DNA of 25,594 nt, taken from positions 1-25,594 of the forward strand of contig JBLHXN010000044.1 in the NCBI GenBank assembly GCA_047630355.1, read 5' to 3'. The number at the start of each line of letters is the position of its first letter. Position 1 is the stretch's first letter. A model generated the notes under the pieces. It ran no database searches. It was given only the letters and a program-made list of their open reading frames with translations, and was not told the DNA's origin. Below are positions 15,457-23,874 of this stretch, one piece after another. A program made the translations under genes and the position numbers. Source of the stretch: JANQUM01 sp047630355 (GTDB lineage Bacteria > Bacteroidota > Bacteroidia > Cytophagales > Spirosomataceae).

Positions 15457-17229
15457 ATGCAGACCGAAGAAACGCTTATTGCCGCCATAAACGAAGCTCT
15501 TAAATCACTTTACGACACCACCGACGATGTTACGCTTCAACCTACCCGAAAAGAATTTGCGGGAAGTTTTACTTACGTAGTGTTTCCGTTGGTGAAATCG
15601 TTGCGTAAAAATCCGGTTGAAATCGGCGAAGCAATCGGAGCGTATTTGGTTGAAAACGTAGCTGCTGTTGCGGGATTTAACGTTATAAAAGGGTTCGTGA
15701 ATATTGAATTAAACGACAGTGTTTGGGTAGATACCTTTAACGCTTTCCTCGAAAACAAAACCGAAACGGTTGCTGAAAAGAAGCAATCGGTGATGGTAGA
15801 ATTTTCTTCACCAAACACAAATAAGCCGCTTCATTTAGGACATTTACGCAATATATTTTTGGGAGATGCTGTCGCCCGAATTTTGAAAGCTAACGGTAAC
15901 CAAGCGGTGAAAACCTGCTTAGTGAACGACCGTGGCGTGCATATTTGCAAATCAATGATTGCTTACCAACGCTTCGGAAACGGTGAAACGCCGGAAAGTA
16001 GCGGTATGAAAGGCGACCACTTGGCGGGCAAATATTACGTAGCATTCGATAAAGCTTATAAAGCAGAAATTGCGGAATTGATGGCGGGAGGAATGACCGA
16101 AGAGCTTGCCAAAAAGGAAGCTCTCTTAATGCTTGCTACGCAGGAAATGCTCGTAAAATGGGAAGAAAGCAATCCCGAAGTAATGGAACTTTGGAAGAAA
16201 ATGAATACTTGGGTTTTCGCTGGATTTAACGAAACGTATAATAAAATCGGGGTTGAGTTTGATAAAATTTATTACGAATCTGATACGTATCTTTTAGGTA
16301 AAGGTTTGATTGAAGACGGACTTGAAAAAGGTGTTTTCTACAAAAAAGAAGATAATAGTGTCTGGATTGATTTGACCGAAGAAGGACTTGACCACAAACT
16401 TGTTTTGCGGGGCGACGGTACATCAGTTTATATAACGCAGGATTTAGGAACAACGGATAAGAAATTTGAAGACTTTAAAAATGACAAATCCGTTTGGGTG
16501 GTCGGAAACGAGCAGGATTATCACTTCAAGGTACTGTTCAATATTATGAAAAAACTGGGTCGCAGCTACGCCGATGGCTGTTATCACCTAAGTTACGGAA
16601 TGGTAGATTTACCTTCGGGTAAAATGAAATCTCGGGAAGGAACGGTAGTGGACGCCGACGATTTGGTTGCAACCATGATTTCGACCGCCGAAGAAACTAC
16701 CCGCGAGCGGGGTAAAATTGACGACTTCTCCGAAGAAGAAGCCAATGACCTATTTGAAATGCTCGGCTTGGGAGCGTTGAAGTACTTCCTTCTAAAGGTA
16801 GAACCAAAAAAGCGGATGCTCTTCGATCCGAAAGAATCTATTGATTTTCAGGGAAATACCGGGCCGTTTATTCAATATACTCACGCCCGAATTCGTTCAA
16901 TTCTCCGTAAAGCCGTTGAGCAGAATTTAAATATTCCCGAAAAAGTAACAGTTGACGCTTTTGCTCCGATTGAAGTAGAATTGGTGACGTTATTAATTAA
17001 TTATCAGGATACATTAAGTAGGGCCGCCGAAGAATACGCCCCTTCATTAATGGCAAACTATTGTTACGACTTGGCGAAAACATTTAACTCATTTTACGGT
17101 GAATTAACCGTGATGAATGAAGAAGACGAATCTGTTAAATTAATGCGTCTCGCCCTTATCAAAGCGGTAGCCGATACGCTTAAAAAGGGGATGAAACTAC
17201 TAGGGATTGAAGTGCCGGAGCGAATGTAA
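15457..17229 (+). CDS. argS: Arginyl-tRNA synthetase
   Basis: A 590-residue class I aminoacyl-tRNA synthetase that charges tRNA-Arg in the cytoplasm. The N-terminal Add-1 domain (about 1-105) precedes the catalytic core, which begins VEFSSPNTNKPLHLGHLRN with the HIGH signature as HLGH (126-129). The second signature appears as GKMKSREGTVVDADDL (about 388-403), the usual ArgRS variant of KMSKS. The C-terminal DALR anticodon-binding region includes QYTHARIRSILRKA and ends at ERM, typical of the family. Length is normal. Its promoter element is just upstream; a 132-bp gap with a separate promoter follows before the prenyl synthase gene. Confidence 0.96.
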   Translation: MQTEETLIAAINEALKSLYDTTDDVTLQPTRKEFAGSFTYVVFPLVKSLRKNPVEIGEAIGAYLVENVAAVAGFNVIKGFVNIELNDSVWVDTFNAFLENKTETVAEKKQSVMVEFSSPNTNKPLHLGHLRNIFLGDAVARILKANGNQAVKTCLVNDRGVHICKSMIAYQRFGNGETPESSGMKGDHLAGKYYVAFDKAYKAEIAELMAGGMTEELAKKEALLMLATQEMLVKWEESNPEVMELWKKMNTWVFAGFNETYNKIGVEFDKIYYESDTYLLGKGLIEDGLEKGVFYKKEDNSVWIDLTEEGLDHKLVLRGDGTSVYITQDLGTTDKKFEDFKNDKSVWVVGNEQDYHFKVLFNIMKKLGRSYADGCYHLSYGMVDLPSGKMKSREGTVVDADDLVATMISTAEETTRERGKIDDFSEEEANDLFEMLGLGALKYFLLKVEPKKRMLFDPKESIDFQGNTGPFIQYTHARIRSILRKAVEQNLNIPEKVTVDAFAPIEVELVTLLINYQDTLSRAAEEYAPSLMANYCYDLAKTFNSFYGELTVMNEEDESVKLMRLALIKAVADTLKKGMKLLGIEVPERM

Positions 17230-17290
17230 AGCTTTAATTGAGCCAATAAGGTGCGTTTATTGACCATTTCTGACAACTTAACGTCTTTCG

Positions 17291-17322
17291 TTGGTGTTAT
17301 CTTTTTGAAACTTGTACATTTG
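17291..17322 (+). promoter_or_regulatory. Promoter of the polyprenyl synthase gene
   Basis: TTG at 17291-17293, a 21-nt spacer and TACATTTG at 17315-17322 fit the Bacteroidota TTG/TAnnTTTG promoter. The ATG is 39 bp downstream. Confidence 0.55.
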
Positions 17323-17361
17323 TGGGCAGTCGTAGTTTGAAGCCCGATTACTAAGTCGTTA

Positions 17362-18336
17362 ATGCCCATTTCCATCAAAGATATTCAGGCACCCGTTGCC
17401 GAAGAGATGAAACTGTTTGAGCAAAAGTTCCGTCAGTCAATGAAGACAGACGTAATGTTGCTTGATCAAATTATGAAGTATATCGTGCACCGTAAGGGGA
17501 AGCAAATTCGCCCGATGTTCGTATTTCTAATTGCCGGTTCTTTAGGGAAAATCGAAGATAAAACGCATCGCGGAGCTACTTTGATAGAACTCATTCACAC
17601 GGCATCTTTAGTTCATGATGACGTGGTAGACGACTCAAACTACCGTCGTGGTTTCTTCTCTATAAATGCATTGTGGAAAAACAAAATCGCTGTTTTAGTC
17701 GGTGATTTTCTGTTGACCAAAAGCCTTGATTTAGGATTGAAGCATAAAGATTACCAGTTGATGGAAATCGTGAATAATGCCGTCAAAGAAATGAGCGAAG
17801 GTGAACTACTCCAAATCGAGAAAGCCCGTAAACTTGACATCACCGAAGATATCTACTTTGAAGTTATCCGTCAGAAAACTGCTTCGTTGATAGCTTCTTG
17901 TTGTGCTGTGGGTGCTGCTTCAGTGAAAGTAAGCGACGAAATTGTGGAAAAAGCCCGCTTATTGGGTGAGAAAATCGGGATGGCGTTCCAGATAAAAGAT
18001 GACCTTTTTGATTACGGCGACGAGCAGATTGGTAAACCTACGGGTATTGATATCAAAGAAAAAAAGATGACTTTGCCGCTTATTTACGCCTTGAATAAAT
18101 CTTCGTGGTTTGAAAAAAGGCGTATCATCAACCTAATTAAAAATGAATCTCATAAACCGGCAAAGGTAAAGGAAGTGATTGCTTTCGTGAAAAAGTCGGG
18201 CGGGATTGAGTATACCAACAAGGTAATGCTGAGTTACGTAGCCGAAGCGAAAAAAATCCTTTATAATTTCCCCGAAAACACGTACCGGACATCACTCGAA
18301 AACTTGATTCAATTCACGATTGACCGAACCAAATAA
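17362..18336 (+). CDS. Polyprenyl diphosphate synthase
   Basis: A 324-residue trans-prenyltransferase that lengthens an allylic diphosphate with isopentenyl diphosphate, probably making the long side chain of menaquinone. It has GKQIRP (46-51), the first aspartate-rich motif LVHDDVVDDSNYRRG (DDxxD at 86-90), GDFLLTKS, and the second aspartate-rich motif QIKDDLFDYGD (DDLFD, 213-217), followed by GKPTGIDIKEKKMTLPLIYA. The residues before the first motif are small/hydrophobic (H80 T81 A82 S83), consistent with a long-chain rather than farnesyl product, but chain length is inferred. Its stop overlaps the next start by 1 nt (TAATG), coupling it to the decayed DUF2911 gene. Confidence 0.92.
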   Translation: MPISIKDIQAPVAEEMKLFEQKFRQSMKTDVMLLDQIMKYIVHRKGKQIRPMFVFLIAGSLGKIEDKTHRGATLIELIHTASLVHDDVVDDSNYRRGFFSINALWKNKIAVLVGDFLLTKSLDLGLKHKDYQLMEIVNNAVKEMSEGELLQIEKARKLDITEDIYFEVIRQKTASLIASCCAVGAASVKVSDEIVEKARLLGEKIGMAFQIKDDLFDYGDEQIGKPTGIDIKEKKMTLPLIYALNKSSWFEKRRIINLIKNESHKPAKVKEVIAFVKKSGGIEYTNKVMLSYVAEAKKILYNFPENTYRTSLENLIQFTIDRTK

Positions 18337-19172
18337 TGAAATACGTTTTACTCACACTCTTTACTTTTAGCATTTTATTCACAGTGAACGCTCAGATTAA
18401 AATTCCGCTGATGAGTCCTTCGGCAACGATTTCGCAGAATTTGGGGTTGACTAATGTGTCTATAAATTACAGCCGCCCCGCCATGAAAGGTCGGGCTATC
18501 TTCGGAAACTTCGTTCCCTACGGAAAAATCTGGCGTACGGGTGCGAACAAGATTACGTTGTTTGATGTGATGCTCCCATAGAAATAAACGGTGCGGAATT
18601 AAAAGCGGGTTCTTACGGTATTTATACCATTCCGGGAAAAGAGTCGTGGAAAATAATTATCAATCGTGATGCTGACCAATGGGGTGCCTACGAATGCGAT
18701 AAGTTGAAAGACGTAATCAGTTTTGACGTCTAACCGCTTGAACTCGATTATTTGCAGGAATACCTGACAATTGAGTTCACGAAGTTTACCCCAACAAAAG
18801 CTTACGTGACGATTTCGTGGGAAAAGACGGGCATTAAATTCCCGATTGAACACGATGTGAAAAGTCAAATTTTGAAGGATATTTCTGAATAAACCTCCGT
18901 GAGCAATCCTACTACCGAAACCCTTTTTACTTCTGCTGATTTTTACTTCCAAAATGATTGTGATTTACCACAGGCTCTGACCTGGGCACAGCAAGTGGTA
19001 GAAAAAGGTAAGGAATACTGGACGTATCAATTAGTTGCCCGAATCGCGGCGAAAATGAATAACTGTGCGGTGGCTTTACCAAATGCCGAGAAATCAATGG
19101 TACTTGCAAAAGAAGCGGGGTATGGCGTATATCAAATTAAACGGATATACGTACGCTTTTTGTGGGAAGTAA
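18336..19172 (+). pseudogene. DUF2911-family gene with several inactivating lesions
   Basis: The first 81 codons (signal peptide MKYVLLTLFTFSILFTVNAQ, then LTNVSINYSRPAMKGRAIFG and YGKIWRTGANKITLFD) are the DUF2911 N-terminus. A 1-nt loss near 18566-18570 shifts the frame, ending at TAG 18579-18581. The other frame continues with DAPIEINGAELKAGSYGIYTIPGKESWKIIINRD and QWGAYECDKLKDVISFDV, meets TAA at 18731-18733, goes on to another TAA at 18890-18892, then gives the TPR-like tail TETLFTSADFYFQND and YWTYQLVARIAAKMN. A last frame change near 19129 restores YIKLN and a stop at 19170-19172. Total span is about 279 codons, the usual family length. Four lesions argue for a true pseudogene. Function of the family is unknown; members are exported. 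Confidence 0.85.
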
Positions 19173-19182
19173 AGTCTTCATC

Positions 19183-20028
19183 TTACCCTTTTGTGCTGTC
19201 CGTTTTACGAATCATTTTCCAGCTCCCTGAATTTTTAACTTCTGTAAAATTTTCGGGCGAAGTATCTTCTGGTAAATTTCGATACCTTTTATATATTTCT
19301 TTGTGAACGAAGAATGTAATTGGTTCTGTCTTTTCAATCCGTTCAAATCCCAACTTTTCAAAGGTTTTTCCGTCTGACCAATCAGCATCAATGTAGGTCA
19401 TGATGTCGTCAGGGTGTTGTTCTTCTTCGAGAAACTTTAACAATTTATTAAATCCACCAATGATTGTGAATTTTGAGTGATTTGTAAACCGAATCAGTTC
19501 GATTGAACGTGATTGCTCGTCATTTCTGTAATAAGTTCTTGGGGCAGAGAATGTCGCAACGGCGACGAGTACTTCTTCGCTTTTCTCATCAATCAGTAAC
19601 TTGTTTTCCACTAAGCGATAGTACTTTTTCGAAAAAAAAAGCCCGTACTTAAATTTCGCTTTCGGGCTTCCTTGCAGATGATGTTCAGTTAAAAAAGCAT
19701 CTGCTGTGGGTTTATCAATTCGACGAACTTGTGTCACTCTTCCTGGTAACCGAACGCTCTTTCCTATCGCTGATAACAACCGAGACTTTATAATTGCATT
19801 CGAAGTTTTCCAAACATCCTCCCATAAATGAATTGTTCGATGATTCTCTAAATTTTTAAATTCTAAATTGTCGTAATTGTTTGATAAGTAGCGAGTTATA
19901 ATTACTAGTTTCTGTTCTTTAATAAGTAAGCAATCATAATCCGTAACAAAACAATCCGTCGGATTTACTTCGATGGATTGTTCTTGTGAATGTAGAAATA
20001 GTATTATTTCGTTTACGAATGGTTCCAC
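19183..20028 (-). CDS. Protein with Mom/GNAT-like C-terminal domain
   Basis: A 281-residue soluble protein without signal peptide. The N-terminal ~80 residues end in IHLWEDVWKTSNAIIKSRL, reminiscent of a Vsr/restriction-fold end seen in phage proteins. From residue ~105 it reads ADAFLTEHHLQGS, KYGLFF, VAVATFSAPR, IELIRFTNHSKFTIIGGFNKLLKFL, MTYIDADWSDGKTFEKLGFE, the order of motifs in a phage-associated acyltransferase-like family related to Mom (HLQG, surface strand, RF, GG..KLL, Y.D.RWS.G..Y.KLGF). Activity is inferred only from this resemblance; DNA modification is one possibility. It starts 2 nt after the M28 peptidase stop, so the two are co-transcribed. It converges on the DUF2911 pseudogene with an 10-bp gap. 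Confidence 0.55.
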   Translation of the reverse strand: MEPFVNEIILFLHSQEQSIEVNPTDCFVTDYDCLLIKEQKLVIITRYLSNNYDNLEFKNLENHRTIHLWEDVWKTSNAIIKSRLLSAIGKSVRLPGRVTQVRRIDKPTADAFLTEHHLQGSPKAKFKYGLFFSKKYYRLVENKLLIDEKSEEVLVAVATFSAPRTYYRNDEQSRSIELIRFTNHSKFTIIGGFNKLLKFLEEEQHPDDIMTYIDADWSDGKTFEKLGFERIEKTEPITFFVHKEIYKRYRNLPEDTSPENFTEVKNSGSWKMIRKTDSTKG

Positions 20029-20030
20029 GT

Positions 20031-21527
20031 TTACTTCCCGTACAGCTCGTTATAAGCTTTCTCGTATTTATCTCCCGAAATCCACGTTGGCTGATTTCTA
20101 TCATTCGCAATAAGACGAGCGGCGTACGTGTATGATTGGCAATACTTCAACAGGTATTCAGGGTCGATATTCTCAGGATTATCCGTTACCTGATGGTAGT
20201 ATTTGTAGATTTCTTCGCTGAAAGATGTCATTCCCGGAGCGTAATTCGGTGATGGAATTCCCATTTTAGCTAAACTTACGTTATCTGAGCGGTCAAATAG
20301 GTTCTGTTCGGGAGCGGGGTCATCCGTAGCGGTTAAGCCAAGCGTTTCGGCGGCTTTTATAATGTTATCTTTGGCAGATGTTCGTCCTAACCCAATAACC
20401 GAAACCTGTTCTTTTGTGTCGTAACCGGCTCCGTCGCAGTTGAGGTTGAAAACGCACTTATTCAAAGGCACGAGTGGATGTTCCGAATAATATTTACTTC
20501 CTAGTAAGCCAATTTCTTCTCCGGTGTAAGTAATTAGTAAGATAGAACGTTTAGCAGGCTTGTGACTAAATGCTTCGGCGGCGGTAAGTACGGCGGTTGT
20601 TCCGAAGGCATTGTCGCGTGCTCCGTTAAAAATACTATCTTCTGGCGTAACGCGACCGCTTTGACTTCCGTGACCAATGTGGTCAAAATGAGCCGTTAGT
20701 ACAATATATTCATTTTTGAGATTCGGATCCGTTCCTTCGATAACGCCGACAACATTTTGTGACACGACCTTCTCGGACTGCTTTTCGCCCACATTCAAAT
20801 TAAGCTCGGTAATCTTATTTTTTGCCAACGCCTTTCCCGGTTCGAAATTTACCCAAAGGTGTAATATATCGCTGTTTTTTACTTCCGTTTCTTTTAAACG
20901 CAAACTTGGTTTTCCAAAGAAGTTAACCACTGTTTTCCACGGAATCTGAAGGTTGTAAATTTCGATAAAAGCTGCGGCTCCCCGTTCAGCGGCAAACTTG
21001 CGTTTAGCAGCCATTGCCGAAAATACTTCTTGTGGAGTCTTGGAGTCAGGAGTGCCAACCTGAGCAATTACTACTTTGTCTTGTACGTCAATGTCTTTAT
21101 AGTCGTCGTAGTTTTTTTCTTCGTCTACCCAGCCGTAACCAACGTGTATAACGGCGTTATTTGCAAGTCCGACCCCTCCACCAGACATGACCACAAAATC
21201 TTCTCCCACATTTAAGGTATCAGCGTCAGTAGAGATTGTTCCTAAAGATGAAGGGGCGGTTCGTTCAAAAGGGACTTCCTGAAAATAGCTATCGTCGTTT
21301 ACTGGCTTTACGCCAAATTTACGGAATTGCTCCGCTATGTACCTGGCTGCAATCAGGTTCCCTTGTTCACCCGTTTTACGACCTAAAAGAGCATCAGACG
21401 CTAAAAACTGCAAATGAGCATTCGCTTGCGAGACTGTGAACTTCGATTCAGGTACTTTTCTGTATTTCTGAGCGTTATTAATAGTGGCTATAAAAGCAAA
21501 CAAACATAGTAATACGAACTTTTTCAT
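20031..21527 (-). CDS. Secreted M28-family zinc aminopeptidase
   Basis: A 498-residue exported peptidase with signal peptide MKKFVLLCLFAFIATINNAQ. A protease-associated domain inserts around residues 120-260. The co-catalytic zinc ligands of M28 are all visible: H280 in TAHFDHIG, D305 in NGARDNAFGT, E337/E338 in YTGEEIGLLGS (E337 base), D365 in NLNCDGAG, and H445 in YYHQVTDN. It would release N-terminal amino acids from peptides in the periplasm or outside the cell. Length is usual for PA-containing M28 enzymes. A good promoter lies upstream; the Mom-like gene follows directly, which is an odd partner for a peptidase. Confidence 0.93.
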   Translation of the reverse strand: MKKFVLLCLFAFIATINNAQKYRKVPESKFTVSQANAHLQFLASDALLGRKTGEQGNLIAARYIAEQFRKFGVKPVNDDSYFQEVPFERTAPSSLGTISTDADTLNVGEDFVVMSGGGVGLANNAVIHVGYGWVDEEKNYDDYKDIDVQDKVVIAQVGTPDSKTPQEVFSAMAAKRKFAAERGAAAFIEIYNLQIPWKTVVNFFGKPSLRLKETEVKNSDILHLWVNFEPGKALAKNKITELNLNVGEKQSEKVVSQNVVGVIEGTDPNLKNEYIVLTAHFDHIGHGSQSGRVTPEDSIFNGARDNAFGTTAVLTAAEAFSHKPAKRSILLITYTGEEIGLLGSKYYSEHPLVPLNKCVFNLNCDGAGYDTKEQVSVIGLGRTSAKDNIIKAAETLGLTATDDPAPEQNLFDRSDNVSLAKMGIPSPNYAPGMTSFSEEIYKYYHQVTDNPENIDPEYLLKYCQSYTYAARLIANDRNQPTWISGDKYEKAYNELYGK

Positions 21528-21571
21528 TTACAGGAATAGTTTTTTAGTTATTACATCATAATATGGTTATT

Positions 21572-21603
21572 CAAAAGTACGTTAAAATCAACGACAATGT
21601 CAA
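21572..21603 (-). promoter_or_regulatory. Promoter of the M28 peptidase gene
   Basis: On the minus strand TTG (21603-21601), a 21-nt spacer and TACTTTTG (21579-21572) fit the Bacteroidota promoter consensus, 44 bp before the ATG. Confidence 0.55.
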
Positions 21604-21664
21604 TTTAATCATAGGTTAGAATGACCTTCATGGTCGGAATCTATTCTTTATCTTTATTCGTAAG

Positions 21665-21697
21665 TTGCTTAAGAATAGACCAAGTTACTTAATTTTA
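21665..21697 (+). promoter_or_regulatory. Probable promoter of the TPR-like gene
   Basis: TTG at 21665-21667 and TAATTTTA at 21690-21697 (one mismatch to TAnnTTTG) with a 22-nt spacer, 16 bp before the ATG at 21714. Confidence 0.4.
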
Positions 21698-21713
21698 CAC
21701 TCCAAAAATTTAT

Positions 21714-22340
21714 ATGAAATCCACAAGAAAATTTATAGTTCGTCAGTTATGGCTTTTACTTCTTCCTGTGGTGGCATTTGCCCAATCTCCGGCTCAGTAT
21801 ATGTTAGCAGACGCAAACGACTATTTCAAGATAGGACGTTACTGGGATGCTTTTTTTGAGTATCGGAATGTAGCAAAAACGAGCGAATTTGCCGATAACT
21901 ATGAAGTTACGTCTCAAATAAAAAATAGTTCGAGAGCCTTATATCTTAAGAGAAAATTTGAGAACTATCGGGCGTTCCGTCAATATGATTTGGCAAAAGC
22001 AAATTTGAAAGAATTAGTTATTATAAATCCGGAAGACCCGAATCGGGGAGAAATTCCGCGATTGACTTTAAAGCAAGCCGAAGATTTGATGCGTGTCGCT
22101 CACCGACAACGAACCGATCTCCAAACGGCAGCGATGATACAAAAATCAATTAAACTGTATCATTTGGCAATGGCAGAAGGCCTGAAAGATGAAAGCGTGA
22201 AAACCGCCATCAGAATGGCGGAGATGTCACTCAAGCAGACGGGCGTAGAACCGGTTCAAGAGCCTTCTACCACTTACGGAATTGCTGAAACGCAAAAGAT
22301 TGAGCGGGAACGGGAGGTTAAAATTATTAAAGAACAGTAG
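21714..22340 (+). CDS. Secreted TPR-like protein
   Basis: A 208-residue exported protein of unknown function. The leader MKSTRKFIVRQLWLLLLPVVAFAQ is a clear signal peptide. The mature part is helical with TPR-like pairs: YMLADANDYFKIGRYWDAFFEYRNVAK (about 30-56), FRQYDLAKANLKELVIINPED (about 87-107) and later IKLYHLAMAEGLKDESVKTAIRMAEM. The C-terminus is charged (IEREREVKIIKEQ). Such short secreted TPR proteins in Bacteroidota often associate with OmpA-like or gliding/secretion proteins, but no such partner is next to it here. It is single-gene, with its own promoter, and ends 13 bp from the convergent aroE. Confidence 0.75.
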   Translation: MKSTRKFIVRQLWLLLLPVVAFAQSPAQYMLADANDYFKIGRYWDAFFEYRNVAKTSEFADNYEVTSQIKNSSRALYLKRKFENYRAFRQYDLAKANLKELVIINPEDPNRGEIPRLTLKQAEDLMRVAHRQRTDLQTAAMIQKSIKLYHLAMAEGLKDESVKTAIRMAEMSLKQTGVEPVQEPSTTYGIAETQKIEREREVKIIKEQ

Positions 22341-22353
22341 GTCGGATAGCCAC

Positions 22354-23097
22354 TTATATGCTGTTCCAGATTTCCCAAGACCTCTCTGCTTGCAAAACCA
22401 ACATTCGGTAACCGTTTAATACGGTTGCCTTTTTTTGTGCCCCATGTTTCATAAAAAGCGTTTCAGCGGGATTGTAAACCAAATCATAAAGAATATGATC
22501 TGCTGTTAAGTTCTCATAAGGAAGGTCAGGGCAAGCATCCGTTTTTGGGAAAGTGCCTAAAGGAGTTGTATTAATAATGAGTTTGTGAGAATTAACTAAT
22601 TCGGCGGCTTCCTGATAATTAATAGATTTGCCGGAAGGCGAACGGGAAACTGTTAAATACGCAATTCCTATATCTTCCAAAGCTACTTTTACTGCTTTGG
22701 CTGCCCCGCCGTTTCCAAGAATCAACGCCTTCTTGGGTTTCTTTCCTGATGATTTCATCACTTCTTTAAGCGAACGCTTAAACCCGTAATGATCGGAATT
22801 GTATCCTGTTAGTTTGCCATCCGAAATTTTTATGACGTTTACCGCTCCAATACGCTGAGCGGCAGGATCAATTTCGTGTAAAAATTGCTGAACACTCTGT
22901 TTGTGTGGAATCGTGACGTTTAAACCCTTTAAATCGGGATACTTAGCGATTAAATCAGGAAGTAGACTGTAATCTTCTATTTCGAAAAGTTCGTAACAAT
23001 TCGAGGCAGAGATACACAGTTGGTCGAATTTCTCGGTGAAATACTTTTTAGAAAAAGAGTGAGTCAACGGAAAACCTATAAGCCCGTATCGATTCAT
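22354..23097 (-). CDS. aroE: Shikimate dehydrogenase
   Basis: A 247-residue NADP-dependent enzyme that reduces 3-dehydroshikimate to shikimate in aromatic amino-acid biosynthesis. It shows YGLIGFPLTHSFSKKYF with the shikimate-binding serines S14 and S16, GLNVTIPHK with catalytic K66, RIGAVNVI, NSDHYGF with catalytic D102, and the nucleotide-binding loop LILGNGGAAKAV (126-136). NTTPLG and the C-terminal GYRMLVLQAERSWEIW helix complete the family pattern. It is slightly short but complete. It starts 2 nt after the DedA stop, so the two genes are co-transcribed. Confidence 0.94.
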   Translation of the reverse strand: MNRYGLIGFPLTHSFSKKYFTEKFDQLCISASNCYELFEIEDYSLLPDLIAKYPDLKGLNVTIPHKQSVQQFLHEIDPAAQRIGAVNVIKISDGKLTGYNSDHYGFKRSLKEVMKSSGKKPKKALILGNGGAAKAVKVALEDIGIAYLTVSRSPSGKSINYQEAAELVNSHKLIINTTPLGTFPKTDACPDLPYENLTADHILYDLVYNPAETLFMKHGAQKKATVLNGYRMLVLQAERSWEIWNSI

Positions 23098-23099
23098 AA

Positions 23100-23753
23100 T
23101 TATGCGGCAGTTTTGGGAAAGAATTTAGCTTTTACAATTCCAATAATCATGGGAGCGATAGATATAGCTACAATCCCCAAAACTACTTTTTCGAAGTTGA
23201 CTTTCACCCATTCGTTTGTTCCCAAAAAGTAACCAAGTAACGTAATGGATGTAACCCATAAAGTAGCACCAACTACGCAATAGAGGATATATTTCGGGTA
23301 TTTCATGCTACCCGCACCCGCCACGAAAGGAGCAATTGTGCGAATAATCGGCATGAAACGAGCCAGAATTACGGCTTTCCCGCCGTGCTTCAAGTAGAAT
23401 TCTTCTGTTTGTGTGATGTATTCACGCTTCAGAAACAGAATTTTATCTTTTGATTTGATAAACGCACTGAATTTACTTCCGATAAAGTAATTGACATTAT
23501 CTCCCAGTAAAGCTGCTATAATCATCAACGGTATCGTGATGGTAATCGCAAGTTTGCCGGTTGTGGCAGCTAAAAGCCCAACAGCAAATAGCAAAGAATC
23601 GCCGGGTAAAAGGGGCATTATAATGAAACCCGTTTCCACAAAAATTATGGTAAACAGGATGACGTAAGTAAGGGTATCGTAGTCATTTAGGAAACCTTCA
23701 AGTACCGTAAGCGGATCTTTCAGGAAATCGAGGAGGAAGTGAATTATTTCCAT
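23100..23753 (-). CDS. DedA-family membrane protein
   Basis: A 217-residue integral membrane protein of the DedA/SNARE-associated (VTT) superfamily, now linked to flipping of undecaprenyl phosphate or phospholipids across the inner membrane. Visible are the FVETG...PLLPGDSLLF re-entrant motif (E40, PGD 50-52), the FLKHGGKAVILARFMPIIRTIAPFVAGAG motif (R132, R138) with its usual conserved arginines, and about five hydrophobic segments. It precedes aroE by 2 nt. No -7 element was recognised in the 121-bp gap upstream. Individual substrate is unknown. Confidence 0.9.
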   Translation of the reverse strand: MEIIHFLLDFLKDPLTVLEGFLNDYDTLTYVILFTIIFVETGFIIMPLLPGDSLLFAVGLLAATTGKLAITITIPLMIIAALLGDNVNYFIGSKFSAFIKSKDKILFLKREYITQTEEFYLKHGGKAVILARFMPIIRTIAPFVAGAGSMKYPKYILYCVVGATLWVTSITLLGYFLGTNEWVKVNFEKVVLGIVAISIAPMIIGIVKAKFFPKTAA

Positions 23754-23874
23754 TTTGTGTTTTCAGTAAATCGGTTTGTCAAAGAGTAAAGTGGTCAGCA
23801 AGTTGTTTCCGGATTAACGGAGGTATTCCGACATAGAACTAAGGTAATTGTTTACTGCAAATAGTTAATTGAAA

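Noticed and set aside
15160..18892. Stop-codon reassignment as an explanation for the internal stops
   Set aside because: Both TAA and TGA occur internally in broken genes, and both also end intact genes (for example TAA for hemC and TGA for the GT8-like genes). Frameshifts accompany them, so decay is the simpler answer.
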